Part shown: in pieces, positions 16,283 through 24,146 of the stretch | Layout: every line of letters starts with the position of its first letter | How positions within the stretch are numbered: the first letter of the stretch is position 1 | From: Cellvibrionales bacterium | GTDB taxonomy: Bacteria > Pseudomonadota > Gammaproteobacteria > Pseudomonadales > UBA7239 | Assembly (NCBI GenBank): GCA_016713115.1 | Contig: JADJPU010000001.1 | Coordinates: forward strand, 1,488,001 to 1,552,000 | DNA length: 64,000 nt | Reading direction: 5' to 3' | The notes under the pieces: generated by a model | The model's database searches: none | What the model was told of the DNA's origin: nothing | The model's input: only the letters and a program-made list of their open reading frames with translations | Made by a program: the position numbers and the translations under genes

Positions 16283-17469
16283 CCCGAATGACCATCTGTG
16301 CGAGCCTTGCACAGCATAGGTCCATACACCACGGCAAATTGCAGAAACGCTAAACTCCATCCTGCTGCGGCTAAATACATCGCTGTTGTATAGCTGATGG
16401 ATGGACCGACAACACGCAATAGCGTGACAATGTTTATCAACACAAACGCAATAAAAAAACCTTTCGGTAATTCTAGTGGTCTGCCGGTGTGACCGAGTGA
16501 AACGCGCGCCATCATCGCCAAAATTAAACCACCAATGGCACCGACAGTTAATGCATGCAGCGCTTGCCCTTCCAGTACACCTAAATCAAAAGACCACAGC
16601 GCCAAGCCTATGCAGCCGACGACTAGCCACGCATAGGCGAGATGCAGTGACCACAGTAGTGGCACACGCAATAAGCCTGCATCAAACCAGCGCACTAAAC
16701 GAACAGCATGCCCTGCACCAAGTAGTACGAGCAAAATGCCGCCAAATGTATTGGGATTTTGTGTGAGTAATCCACTTGCTGTAAGCACAGCAACAATAAC
16801 CGCTCCAGCAAGCAGTGACCAATCCAGCCACGGCCATGCAGTAACTTGTGCCGTGCGTAGCAAACCGCGAAAAGTAAAAAAGGGAATCACACGCCCGCCG
16901 ATCAGCGTAATCATCGCTAATACCAACCACACGGCTGCCAAGCTACCTTGGCGTTGCCACGCATCGTTGTTTTGCAAAACGCCGCACAGTGTTAATGCGT
17001 TGGTTGCCGTAAGTAGTAGCAAGACCGCGGCAATTGGGTAATTACGATTTTGGCGAGCCGCCCACAATAAGCGTGTCATTGCAGCGGTGACTGCTAATAA
17101 AAAAATGGCATTTAGCAACAATAAAATAATTGGAAAAGGTTGCCACCAACTGCCGCGCGCAAGCAGCCACAGCACGACTAATACCGCGAGCGGTTTGCCC
17201 GATAAACTCGGCTGCCCCGTCCATGTTTGCACGGCGGTTAATAAAAAACCGGCAATTACTGCGCCTGCAAAACCAAACACCATTTCGTGACGATGCCACG
17301 CCAACCAGCCACCGAGAGGCGTGGGCAGCGACCAAGCGCCGAGCAACGCACCTACCCACAGCGGCGCAGCGATTAACGCCAGCAGCGCACCGAGTAGAAA
17401 AAATGGGCGAAAGCCCAAACGAAAAATGGGTGGAATGGCCAGAGCTTTGCGCTTATTAGTTATTTGCAT
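16279..17469 (-). CDS. nnrS: NnrS family haem- and copper-containing membrane protein
   Basis: A 396-residue polytopic protein of about 12 hydrophobic segments. It carries the NnrS hallmarks PIFRLGFRPFFLLGA at the N-terminus, GWLAWHRHEMVFGFAGAVIAG, GGRVIPFFTFRGL and HALTVGAIGGLILAMMARV. In other proteobacteria NnrS contains haem and copper and lessens nitrosative stress, often near denitrification genes. No such genes lie here; the neighbours are a b-type cytochrome and a metal-efflux pair. It is transcribed divergently from the CsoR/RcnR-type gene. No FNR or NsrR site was evident in the intergenic region. Confidence 0.9.
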   Translation of the reverse strand: MQITNKRKALAIPPIFRLGFRPFFLLGALLALIAAPLWVGALLGAWSLPTPLGGWLAWHRHEMVFGFAGAVIAGFLLTAVQTWTGQPSLSGKPLAVLVVLWLLARGSWWQPFPIILLLLNAIFLLAVTAAMTRLLWAARQNRNYPIAAVLLLLTATNALTLCGVLQNNDAWQRQGSLAAVWLVLAMITLIGGRVIPFFTFRGLLRTAQVTAWPWLDWSLLAGAVIVAVLTASGLLTQNPNTFGGILLVLLGAGHAVRLVRWFDAGLLRVPLLWSLHLAYAWLVVGCIGLALWSFDLGVLEGQALHALTVGAIGGLILAMMARVSLGHTGRPLELPKGFFIAFVLINIVTLLRVVGPSISYTTAMYLAAAGWSLAFLQFAVVYGPMLCKARTDGHSG

Positions 17470-17560
17470 AACAACACCTAATGGTCACAGCGAACTATTC
17501 TAAATGGATAGAAATAGAGTGCGGGCGACACGCATCAAGTAAAACCGTCTGATACGCCAC

Positions 17561-17605
17561 TTGTCGTTCTTGTGTATTCAGCTATATCCTATCCCCTAGG
17601 ATAGG
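17561..17605 (+). promoter_or_regulatory. Promoter with overlapping CsoR/RcnR-type operator
   Basis: TTGTCG (17561-17566) and TATCCT (17585-17590), 18 bases apart, form a plausible sigma-70 promoter. An inverted repeat CCTATCC-CCTA-GGATAGG spans 17588-17605 and overlaps the -10 box. A short C-tract flanked by A/T-rich palindromic arms is the usual operator form of the CsoR/RcnR/FrmR family. The repressor gene starts 17 bases downstream. Autoregulation is inferred from this layout. Confidence 0.7.
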
Positions 17606-17622
17606 TTAATGAGGTCGTAGCC

Positions 17623-17892
17623 ATGAGCGCACACACTGAGCATCCCGATGTCATCAAGCGGCTGAAACGCGCGGCGGGGCATTTGCAGAGCATCATCGTG
17701 ATGCTGGAGGAAGACCGTCACTGCTTAGATATCGCGCAGCAGTTGCAGGCGGTGGAGAGCGCGATTGGCAATGCCAAAAAAGTGCTGGTGCACGATCACA
17801 TCGACCACTGTCTGGAGCAGGTCGTGCGCGATCGTACGCAGAGCGCAGCGGATACCATCCGCGAGTTCAAAGCAATTACCAAGTATTTGTAA
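17623..17892 (+). CDS. CsoR/RcnR-family metal-sensing repressor
   Basis: An 89-residue all-helical repressor of the DUF156 family. It has the expected HPDVIKRLKRAAGHLQSI first helix and a metal-binding set Cys34, His59 and Cys63, with the Cys-x24-His-x3-Cys spacing of CsoR and InrS. His4 or His7 near the N-terminus could supply the fourth ligand used in nickel/cobalt sensors such as RcnR (His3) and InrS. RcnR proper has His instead of Cys63. The downstream gene is a NicO-type Ni/Co exporter, so nickel or cobalt sensing with InrS-like ligands is the best inference; Cu(I) cannot be excluded. An operator-like palindrome lies just upstream. The gap to the exporter is 24 bases. Confidence 0.88.
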   Translation: MSAHTEHPDVIKRLKRAAGHLQSIIVMLEEDRHCLDIAQQLQAVESAIGNAKKVLVHDHIDHCLEQVVRDRTQSAADTIREFKAITKYL

Positions 17893-17916
17893 AGCAGCCT
17901 CGGCTGGAGATGATGT

Positions 17917-18729
17917 ATGAATGAATTTTTAACACTGTTACAGCAAGGTAATGCATGGCTGTTTATCCCCAGCGCTATTTTTCTAGGTGCTCTACATGGT
18001 TTGGAGCCTGGGCACTCCAAGACCATGATGGCCGCATTCATCGTGGCAGTGCGCGGCACGGTGGGGCAGGCAGTGCTGCTGGGGCTGTCAGCAACCCTGT
18101 CACACACAGCCGTGGTATGGGTAATTGCGTTAGCAGGGATGTATTTTGGCAGCCATTGGAGTGCAGAGACTACGGAGCCGTACATTCATCTGGTTTCCTC
18201 GGTGTTGGTGATCGGCATGGGGGTATGGATGGTGTGGCGGACGCGCAAGTATCAAAAATTGGCGCAGCAACACGAGCATTGTCATAGTCATCACGATCAT
18301 GAGCGCCCGCCTGCAGCTGCAGCGGTGGATGATGTGGATCAGGAGTACCAAGATCCGCACGAGCGTATGCACGCGGAAGACATTCGCCGCCGCTTCACTA
18401 ACCGTGAAGTCACTACAGGGCAGATTGTGTTGTTTGGATTAACGGGCGGTTTGATCCCCTGTCCTGCTTCCATCACGGTGCTGTTACTGTGTTTACAGTT
18501 AAAACAGTTCGCTCTGGGAGCCGCGCTGGTGCTGTGCTTTAGCGTGGGGTTGGCCTTGATGTTGACGGCATCGGGCGTGATGGCTGCGCTGGGTGCGAAA
18601 CACGCTGCAAAGCGCTGGAGCGGCTTCGGTGAAATTGCCCGTAAAGCGCCGTATTTTTCCGGCGCGTTGATTTGTGGCGTTGGCTTATATATGGGGTACA
18701 GCGGCCTGCGCGCGTTGGGCTTGGTGTGA
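17917..18729 (+). CDS. NicO/RcnA-type nickel-cobalt efflux protein
   Basis: A 270-residue inner-membrane transporter of the NicO family. The HGLEPGHSKTMMAAF motif near residues 28-42 is the metal-translocation signature. LSATLSHTAVVWVIA forms a second helix. A cytoplasmic His-rich loop follows (HEHCHSHHDHE near residue 126), and GGLIPCPASITVLLLCLQL lies in the C-terminal half. RcnA of E. coli exports Ni(II) and Co(II). It is the second gene of the CsoR-type operon and probably derepressed by the same metal. The hairpin at 18741-18760 lies just downstream but its T-tract faces the other strand. Confidence 0.9.
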   Translation: MNEFLTLLQQGNAWLFIPSAIFLGALHGLEPGHSKTMMAAFIVAVRGTVGQAVLLGLSATLSHTAVVWVIALAGMYFGSHWSAETTEPYIHLVSSVLVIGMGVWMVWRTRKYQKLAQQHEHCHSHHDHERPPAAAAVDDVDQEYQDPHERMHAEDIRRRFTNREVTTGQIVLFGLTGGLIPCPASITVLLLCLQLKQFALGAALVLCFSVGLALMLTASGVMAALGAKHAAKRWSGFGEIARKAPYFSGALICGVGLYMGYSGLRALGLV

Positions 18730-18730
18730 G

Positions 18731-18760
18731 CAAATAAAAACGCCCAGCGAAAGCTGGGCG
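18731..18760 (-). terminator. Terminator of tRNA-Phe
   Basis: CGCCCAGC-GAAA-GCTGGGCG is a perfect 8-base-pair stem with a GNRA-type loop, followed on the minus strand by TTTTTATTTG. It lies just beyond the tRNA-Phe 3' end. It may also help stop the converging efflux operon. Confidence 0.85.
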
Positions 18761-18767
18761 TGGAAGA

Positions 18768-18843
18768 TGGTGGCCAGAGACAGAATCGAACTGTCGACAC
18801 AGGGATTTTCAGTCCCTTGCTCTACCGACTGAGCTATCTGGCC
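18768..18843 (-). tRNA. tRNA-Phe (GAA)
   Basis: A 76-base cloverleaf with encoded CCA. The acceptor is GGCCAGA paired with TCTGGCC, discriminator A. The D arm is GCTC-AGTCGGTA-GAGC and the anticodon stem AGGGA/TCCCT encloses CTGAAAA, giving GAA for phenylalanine. The T arm is GACAG-TTCGATT-CTGTC. Position next to yggX and mutY matches pseudomonad gene order. No duplicated 3' end of the tRNA was seen nearby, so there is no sign of an integration event here. Confidence 0.96.
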
Positions 18844-18893
18844 ATTTCGGAGGCGCGTATTAGACCCGCTGTGCGCAGGGAGGTCAAGCAAAC

Positions 18894-19166
18894 TTACGCG
18901 TTGGGCGGCACATAACCGTCAGCTTTGTCGAAGGCATCGCCGCTGAGAAATAAATCGCGCTGCTCAGAGAGATAAGTGCGTGCTGTCATGTCCATCATGT
19001 TCAATTTTTTTTCGTTGATCAGCATAGTTTGGTGCGCAATCCACTCCTGCCAGGCCTGTTTGGAGACGGATGCAAAAAGCTCTTGCCCTTTAGCGCCAGG
19101 GAAGGGAGGTTTATCCAAACCCTCCATTTCTTGTTGATATTTGCGACAGAAAACAGTGCGTGACAC
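18894..19166 (-). CDS. yggX: Fe(II)-trafficking protein YggX
   Basis: A 90-residue small acidic protein of the YggX family, which protects Fe-S clusters from oxidants and assists their repair. The full family pattern is visible: SRTVFCRKYQQEMEGLDKPP with its single conserved Cys, then FPGAKGQELFASVSKQAW and LINEKKLNMMD. The GTG at 19166 is chosen because it aligns with the family N-terminus and has AAGGA upstream. It is 30 bases downstream of mutY, which itself holds a 4Fe-4S cluster, and the two are likely cotranscribed, as in relatives. Confidence 0.95.
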   Translation of the reverse strand: MSRTVFCRKYQQEMEGLDKPPFPGAKGQELFASVSKQAWQEWIAHQTMLINEKKLNMMDMTARTYLSEQRDLFLSGDAFDKADGYVPPNA

Positions 19167-19196
19167 GGCGGATATTCCTTGAAAAGGTGCCAAATT

Positions 19197-20249
19197 TTAG
19201 CACGCTGCCAGTTGCGCGAGCAGTTTGACGGCGGGGGCAGGCATGCCGAGCGTTGATGCTTGGTTGGGTTTGATCCACTGCTGATTCGGTTCAGTGATTT
19301 TTTGGGTGCGCGTATTTACATCGATCAAAACAGGTGTGATGTCGAGATGGAAATGACTGAAGCTGTGTTTCCAGCTCGGCCAAATTTCTATTTTTTTTGG
19401 CTGTTGTTCACACAAATCTTTACAGCTATCACCGATATTTTTTTCTGGTGATATTTCTGGCAGACACCACAGGCTGCCCCACAAACCGGTGGGCGCGCGT
19501 TGTTGTAATAAAACTTCGCCGGCGCAATTGCGAATTATCAGCATATTAACTGTTCTTGTTGGTAAGGCTTTTTTTGGGTTTTTTTCTGGATATTTCGTGA
19601 CGCTGTTGTCGCGGTAGGCAACACAATGAGTCTGTAATGGGCACTGTGTGCAACGCGGTTTGCTGCGCGTGCAGACTGTTGCGCCGAGATCCATCATCGC
19701 CTGTGTGTAATCACCCGTGCGCTGTTTCGGTGTATTTTCTTCTGCGTAGTGCCAGAGTGTTTTTTGTGTGGAGGAAGCACCGCTCCATCCGCTAATTGCG
19801 TAAAAACGCGCCAAGACGCGTTTGACATTGCCGTCGAGAATGGCTGCGTGTTTTTTGTAAGCGATCGAGACAATAGCACCGGCAGTGGAGCGACCAATGC
19901 CGGGTAATTGGCTGAGTGCTTCAACTGCGTTTGGGAAAACACGGTTGTACTGCGCGCAAATAATTTGTGCCGTGCGATGTAGATTGCGTGCGCGTGAGTA
20001 GTAGCCCAAACCTGTCCACAGCGCTAATACCTCGTCTTGTTTGGCGGCGGCGAGCGCATCAACATCAGGAAAGCGCGCGACAAACTTTTCAAAATAAGGG
20101 ATAACTGTGCTGACTTGTGTCTGTTGCAGCATGATTTCGGAGAGCCACACGCGATACGGTGTGATGTCTTGCTGCCAAGGGAGGTGCTTGCGTCCTGCGC
20201 GATCAAACCAAGCTAGCACAGCTTCCGAGAATTGAAAGGTGCTCGGCAT
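19197..20249 (-). CDS. mutY: A/G-specific adenine glycosylase MutY
   Basis: A 350-residue base-excision repair enzyme that removes A opposite 8-oxoguanine. The catalytic glutamate is in SEIMLQQTQV. The helix-hairpin-helix is LPGIGRSTAGAI and the catalytic Asp is in AAILDGNVKRVLARF. The [4Fe-4S] ligands have C-x6-C-x2-C-x5-C spacing in CTRSKPRCTQCPLQTHC. The C-terminal 8-oxoG-recognition domain (Nudix-like) starts around residue 230, with LLQQRAPTGLWGSLWCLPE. The length is normal. It ends 30 bases before yggX. Confidence 0.97.
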   Translation of the reverse strand: MPSTFQFSEAVLAWFDRAGRKHLPWQQDITPYRVWLSEIMLQQTQVSTVIPYFEKFVARFPDVDALAAAKQDEVLALWTGLGYYSRARNLHRTAQIICAQYNRVFPNAVEALSQLPGIGRSTAGAIVSIAYKKHAAILDGNVKRVLARFYAISGWSGASSTQKTLWHYAEENTPKQRTGDYTQAMMDLGATVCTRSKPRCTQCPLQTHCVAYRDNSVTKYPEKNPKKALPTRTVNMLIIRNCAGEVLLQQRAPTGLWGSLWCLPEISPEKNIGDSCKDLCEQQPKKIEIWPSWKHSFSHFHLDITPVLIDVNTRTQKITEPNQQWIKPNQASTLGMPAPAVKLLAQLAAC

Positions 20250-20272
20250 GGTGGATAGTGTTGAAGTAAATT

Positions 20273-21018
20273 TTATTGTGCAGCTACGCCCAATGTGGCC
20301 GCCAATTCTTCTGCAGGCATATAGCCTGGGAGTAATTCACCGTTAGGTGTGAACAACGCAGGTGTTCCGCTGATACCCAGTTCGTTACCCAATTGGTATT
20401 GGGCGGCAACAGCATTGCTGGCGCAAGTTTGTGTGGGCAATGTAGAGCCACTTTTCATTTTTGTCAGCGCTGCTTGAGGGTCTTTTGAACACCAAACGGT
20501 ACTAAGTTTTTCGGAGGATGGTGAGGGACGCCGCTGCGTGGATATGCGAGGTAGCGCACTTCAATACCCATGGCATTTAATTTGGGAACTTCTTGATGTA
20601 GTTTTCTGCAGAAGCCGCAATCAATATCGGTGAAAACAGTGACATAAGATTTTGGTTTTCCCTGCGGTGAAAAAATCACCATATCTTCTCTTTTGACAGC
20701 GGCGAGTTTTTGCACACGCATCGGTTGCATGCGTTCATCAGCAATGTTTACAAACTTTTTATTTTCTACGCGGTACATGGTGCCGGTGATCAGATATTTT
20801 CCATCCGCCGACATATATACCGTGTCTTTGCCACCAAGATCCACTTCAAATAGTCCAGAGACAGTAGAGCTGCGAATTTCGCCGATGGACATTCCAGGGC
20901 GCGCTTTTTGCACAGCTGTTTTTAAAACATTTGCTTGTTCGGGAGAAACCGGTGCCCCAGCGTAAGCAAAAGGTGTTAGAACAGTGGAAGCCAAGAGAAA
21001 TGCCAGTACTTTTTTCAT
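20273..21018 (-). pseudogene. dsbC: Thiol:disulfide interchange protein DsbC, frameshifted
   Basis: Periplasmic disulfide isomerase. The first part (21018 down to about 20510) shows a signal peptide (MKKVLAFLLASTVLTPFAYA), the dimerisation domain and the thioredoxin-like active site DIDCGFCRKLH. It leaves the family sequence after YLAYPRSGV and stops at 20464. The remaining part, reading STVWCSKDPQ, then CASNAVAAQYQLGNELGISG and GTPALF, continues in the next frame to 20273. Adding one base, for instance in the CCC at 20525-20527 or the A5 run at 20507-20511, restores a full-length protein of about 248 residues. The missing part contains the cis-Pro loop and the second disulfide, so the sequence as written would not give a working enzyme. 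Confidence 0.88.
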
Positions 21019-21040
21019 GTGTCACCTTGAATGGGTTTGT

Positions 21041-21943
21041 TCAGCCGCGAGGATGATGTTGGGCATGCAAGTCCTGCATGCGTGCTCTTGCGATGTGAGT
21101 ATAGATTTGCGTGGTGGACAAGTCACTGTGTCCGAGCAAAAGTTGCACTACGCGTAAATCGGCACCGTGATTGAGTAGGTGTGTGGCAAATGCGTGACGC
21201 AGGGTGTGAGGAGACAGTGCAGTACGAATACCCGCTTGCATAGCGTGTTGCTTGATGCGGTGCCAGAAAGTCTGGCGTGTCATGGCCTGCGCACGATTGC
21301 TAGGGAACAGAATCTCTAGCGGTTGATTGTCGAGCAGTATCGGCCTTGCTTCACGCATATAGCGTTCTAGCCAGTGTGTAGCCTCTTCACCAATCGGCAC
21401 CAAGCGCTCTTTGTTGCCTTTGCCTGTCACGCGCACCACGCCTTGGCGCAGATTCACGGAGCCCACGGTAAGACCCGTCAACTCCGATACCCGCAGCCCG
21501 CAGGCGTACAGAATTTCCAGCATGGCTTTGTCGCGCAATCCAATGGCGTCGTTGATATCAGGCGCATTCAATAGCGCGTCCACTTCTGTTTCGGTAATAA
21601 ATTTGGGCAGTGGGCGACCAAGCTTTGGGCTTTGGATATCGAGCGTTGGATCTTTATCGATCAACTTTTCACGCAATAAAAAACGATAGAAGCCGCGAAC
21701 ACAAGAGAGGAAACGCGCTGCAGTGCGCGCTGTTGTACCCGTGGCCAGCAAGTGTGCGAGATACGCTTGGATATCGGCAGTAGAAACTGTAGTCAGCGCA
21801 GCGTGTTGTTGATCTAAGTGCGCGGCAAACAGTGTGAGATCACTGCGGTATGCGGACAAAGAGTGTTTGCTCAAGCCCTTCTCCAGCCACACGCTGTCGA
21901 GATAGGTTTGGATCATCGGTGGCGTTGTGCGTGGTGTGTTCAT
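21041..21943 (-). CDS. xerD: Site-specific tyrosine recombinase XerD
   Basis: A 300-residue tyrosine recombinase. The N-terminal SAM-like domain ends near residue 95. The catalytic residues are in ACGLRVSELTGL (Arg), HTLRHAFATHLL (His-x2-Arg), LLGHSDLSTTQIYTH (His and nucleophilic Tyr). Together with XerC it resolves chromosome dimers at dif under FtsK control. The gene order dsbC-xerD downstream of rplS matches XerD rather than XerC in Pseudomonas relatives. No dif site was recognised in the window. Confidence 0.93.
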   Translation of the reverse strand: MNTPRTTPPMIQTYLDSVWLEKGLSKHSLSAYRSDLTLFAAHLDQQHAALTTVSTADIQAYLAHLLATGTTARTAARFLSCVRGFYRFLLREKLIDKDPTLDIQSPKLGRPLPKFITETEVDALLNAPDINDAIGLRDKAMLEILYACGLRVSELTGLTVGSVNLRQGVVRVTGKGNKERLVPIGEEATHWLERYMREARPILLDNQPLEILFPSNRAQAMTRQTFWHRIKQHAMQAGIRTALSPHTLRHAFATHLLNHGADLRVVQLLLGHSDLSTTQIYTHIARARMQDLHAQHHPRG

Positions 21944-21970
21944 CGCCTATATGCGCGTCGTTAAAAAGAT

Positions 21971-21992
21971 AAAGGCGACCGAAGTCGCCTTT
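21971..21992 (-). terminator. Terminator of the rpsP-rplS operon
   Basis: AAAGGCGAC-CGAA-GTCGCCTTT is a perfect 9-base-pair stem followed on the minus strand by ATCTTTTTAAC. It lies 21 bases after the rplS stop and before xerD. This suggests xerD has its own promoter. Confidence 0.8.
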
Positions 21993-22012
21993 ATACAGAA
22001 CGGAGTGATAAC

Positions 22013-22366
22013 TCAGTTCAATTTTTCTTTGATGCGCGCTGCTTTGCCACTCAGGTCGCGCAAGTAGTACAGTTTGGCTTGGCGTACAGCGCCACGGCGT
22101 TTCAGCTCTACGCTGGCAATCAGTGGGCTGTGTGATTGGAAAGTTCTTTCTACGCCTACACCGTGAGAAATTTTGCGCACGGTAAAAGCTGAGTGCAGAC
22201 CGCGGTTGCGTTTAGCAATCACTACGCCTTCAAACGCCTGTACGCGCTCACGGTTGCCTTCTTTTACTTTTACATTGACGATCACGGTGTCGCCTTGTGC
22301 AAAAGCTGGCAGTGCGCGGGTTGCTTGTTCAGCTTCGATTTGCGCGATGATAGTGATGTTGCTCAT
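22013..22366 (-). CDS. rplS: 50S ribosomal protein L19
   Basis: A 117-residue protein of the large subunit that contacts 16S rRNA at the subunit interface. FAQGDTVIVNVKVKEGNRERVQAFEG and RRGAVRQAKLYYLRDLSGKAARIKEKL (given here in parts: FAQGDTVIVNVKV, EGNRERVQAFEG, AKLYYLRDLSGKAARI) are typical. It is the last gene of the rpsP-rimM-trmD-rplS operon and is followed by a strong terminator. Confidence 0.98.
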   Translation of the reverse strand: MSNITIIAQIEAEQATRALPAFAQGDTVIVNVKVKEGNRERVQAFEGVVIAKRNRGLHSAFTVRKISHGVGVERTFQSHSPLIASVELKRRGAVRQAKLYYLRDLSGKAARIKEKLN

Positions 22367-22404
22367 GTTCTTCTCCTAGTGCAAAAATCTTTCCGTAGTA
22401 AAAA

Positions 22405-23136
22405 CTAATCATTGTTAATCGGTGTGTTGAGCAAAGTATTTTCTTCTTTATTCAACGGCTTTCTTTCTAACAATTCCGGCCTTCTTTCTCGCGTGCGGTG
22501 CAACGCTTGTTGCAAACGCCAGCGGCGTATCTGTTCGTGGTGGCCGCTTAATAAAACGCGCGGCACCGGTACTCCATCGTACACTTCAGGTCGCGCATAT
22601 TGTGGAAAATCCAGCAAGCCCGAACTGAAGGAATCCTGCTTGGCGGACTCGGCATGGCCGAGTGCGTTGGGCAGAATCCGAATCATTGCGTCGATGAGCA
22701 CCATCGCAGGTAATTCGCCGCCGGATAAAATATAGTCGCCGATGGAGCATTCCTCATCGACTTCTAACGCCAGCAGGCGCTCATCAACACCTTCATATCG
22801 ACCGCAGAGCAGAATCAGTTCTTCTCGTGCTGCAAAACTTTCTACAGCGCGCTGATCCAGCGTCCTGCCTTGCGGTGACAGGTAAATCACTTTTGCCTTC
22901 GGCAGTGCAGCGCGTGCAGCGTGCAACGCATCTCGCAATGGCTCGGCCATCATCACCATACCGGGGCCGCCGCCGTAAGGTCGGCTGTCCACTGTTTGGT
23001 GTACATCTGTCGTGAAGCTGCGCGGGTTCCAGCATTCTAGCGAGAGCAAATTATTATCAAATGCTCTACCGCTGATGCCGTATCCGCTTATCGCAGTGAA
23101 CATGTCTGGAAACAGTGTCACTACACCCAGCTTCAC
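22405..23136 (-). CDS. trmD: tRNA (guanine-37-N1) methyltransferase TrmD
   Basis: A 243-residue SPOUT-class methyltransferase that uses S-adenosylmethionine to make m1G37 in tRNAs reading CNN codons and so prevents +1 frameshifts. The knot region is seen as LLCGRYEGVDERLL and EECSIGDYILSGGELPAMV; DSRPYGGGPGMVMMAEPL lies in the N-terminal half. The C-terminal domain carries the catalytic region around SFSSGLLDFPQYARPEVY. The length is normal. It ends 38 bases before rplS. Confidence 0.98.
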   Translation of the reverse strand: MKLGVVTLFPDMFTAISGYGISGRAFDNNLLSLECWNPRSFTTDVHQTVDSRPYGGGPGMVMMAEPLRDALHAARAALPKAKVIYLSPQGRTLDQRAVESFAAREELILLCGRYEGVDERLLALEVDEECSIGDYILSGGELPAMVLIDAMIRILPNALGHAESAKQDSFSSGLLDFPQYARPEVYDGVPVPRVLLSGHHEQIRRWRLQQALHRTRERRPELLERKPLNKEENTLLNTPINND

Positions 23137-23149
23137 GGGTTATTCCTCT

Positions 23150-23686
23150 TTAAAATTCAGGATCCCAGTCAACCAGCATTTGCTTGTTTTCAAGATCCAC
23201 TTGCAAAATGTAAACATCCACATAGGGCAGCAAGCGTTCGCGCTGATCTATGCTGCCATCACAAGGAGAAACAACCATGACATCGTTTGCTCCTGTTTCC
23301 AGCATGCTGGAAATTTCTCCCAGCAAAATTTTTTGAGCACCTTCTTGGTTGCTAACAACATGCAAACCAATCAGTTGTTGCCAGTAGTACTCGCCTTCCG
23401 GTAACTCCGGCAAAGTGTCTGCACTGACTGCAATCGCACGCTGGCAAATAGCTTCAGCCGCCGTGCGATCGTCTATACCTTTGATGCGTGCAACAAACCC
23501 TTTGCCGTGTTGCCGATGTTCAGCAACAGTAATTTCAGTGGCGGCTCGCGATGTTGCATTGCTCTCTAACGACCAGCGATCAAACTGAAAAATTTTTTCA
23601 GCGGGATCGGTATAGGAGTGAATTTTCACCCAACCTTTCACGCCGTAGGCAGAAGTAATTTTGCCTACAATGGTTCGTTTTTGCAG
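23150..23686 (-). CDS. rimM: Ribosome maturation factor RimM, start codon uncertain
   Basis: RimM helps assemble the 30S head and binds S19. The body (GWVKIHSYTDPAEKIF, then GIDDRTAAEAICQRAI, then PEGEYYWQQLIGL and MLVDWDPEF) is intact. The first standard start, GTG at 23641, falls after the conserved IVGKITSAYGVKGW segment, whose first part is encoded upstream in the same frame with no AUG, GUG or UUG before the stop near 23693. A CTG at 23686 (CTG CAA AAA CGA) would give 178 residues, the usual length, and an ATT at 23671 is another option. Either a rare start codon is used or a base is wrong. The gene lies between rpsP and trmD in the expected operon. Confidence 0.85.
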   Translation of the reverse strand: MQKRTIVGKITSAYGVKGWVKIHSYTDPAEKIFQFDRWSLESNATSRAATEITVAEHRQHGKGFVARIKGIDDRTAAEAICQRAIAVSADTLPELPEGEYYWQQLIGLHVVSNQEGAQKILLGEISSMLETGANDVMVVSPCDGSIDQRERLLPYVDVYILQVDLENKQMLVDWDPEF

Positions 23687-23690
23687 AAAA

Positions 23691-23933
23691 TTAGGCCGCT
23701 TTTTGTTTCAGTAAGCTGGCAACGCGCTCAGACAATTGCGCGCCTTTGCTCACCCAATAAGCAACGCGTTCTTGATCGACGCGCACGCGCTCTTCTTGGC
23801 CTTTAGCAACGGGGTTGAAGAAGCCAACATGCTCAATGAAGCTGCCGTCACGCGCGTTGCGTGAATCGGTTACTGTCAGATGATAGAAGGGGCGTTTTTT
23901 TGCGCCGCCGCGTGACAGACGAATAGTTACCAT
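23691..23933 (-). CDS. rpsP: 30S ribosomal protein S16
   Basis: An 80-residue small-subunit protein. MVTIRLSRGGAKKRPFYHL, NARDGSFIEHVGFFNP and VDQERVAYWVSKGAQLSERV are standard. It is the first gene of the rpsP-rimM-trmD-rplS operon, with a plausible promoter 83-111 bases upstream on the minus strand. Confidence 0.98.
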   Translation of the reverse strand: MVTIRLSRGGAKKRPFYHLTVTDSRNARDGSFIEHVGFFNPVAKGQEERVRVDQERVAYWVSKGAQLSERVASLLKQKAA

Positions 23934-24015
23934 GTTCTTTTTCCTGCTCTAAATAGGGTCTGGCTCTAGGGTGTCGGTTAACTCCATCGGACGCCCAAGG
24001 TGCCGAGGGGCGGGC

Positions 24016-24044
24016 ATTGTATGTCAGATGCTCGTCGTATGGAA
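24016..24044 (-). promoter_or_regulatory. Candidate rpsP operon promoter
   Basis: On the minus strand TTCCAT (24039-24044) and TACAAT (24016-24021) are 17 bases apart; the -10 is a strong match and the -35 is weak. Transcripts would have an approximately 75-base leader. The same 213-base gap must also hold the divergent promoter of qmcA, for which TGG-TAGTAT near 24088-24096 is an extended -10 candidate. Confidence 0.4.
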
Positions 24045-24146
24045 CACCCCTGACAACCGTTTGCTGGGGCAATCTCCTGTGGAAAACTGGTAGTATCTCG
24101 CCCCTGTATTGATCACTCGTTTGGTAAATCTTACAAGGAGAAAGTT

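Noticed and set aside
17623..17892. FrmR-type formaldehyde sensor
   Set aside because: FrmR would be expected next to formaldehyde dehydrogenase genes; here a NicO exporter follows and the ligand set fits metal sensing.
18768..18843. tRNA-Phe as an integration site for the neighbouring metal module
   Set aside because: No integrase and no repeat of the tRNA 3' end was found nearby; the XerD gene is the ordinary chromosomal one.
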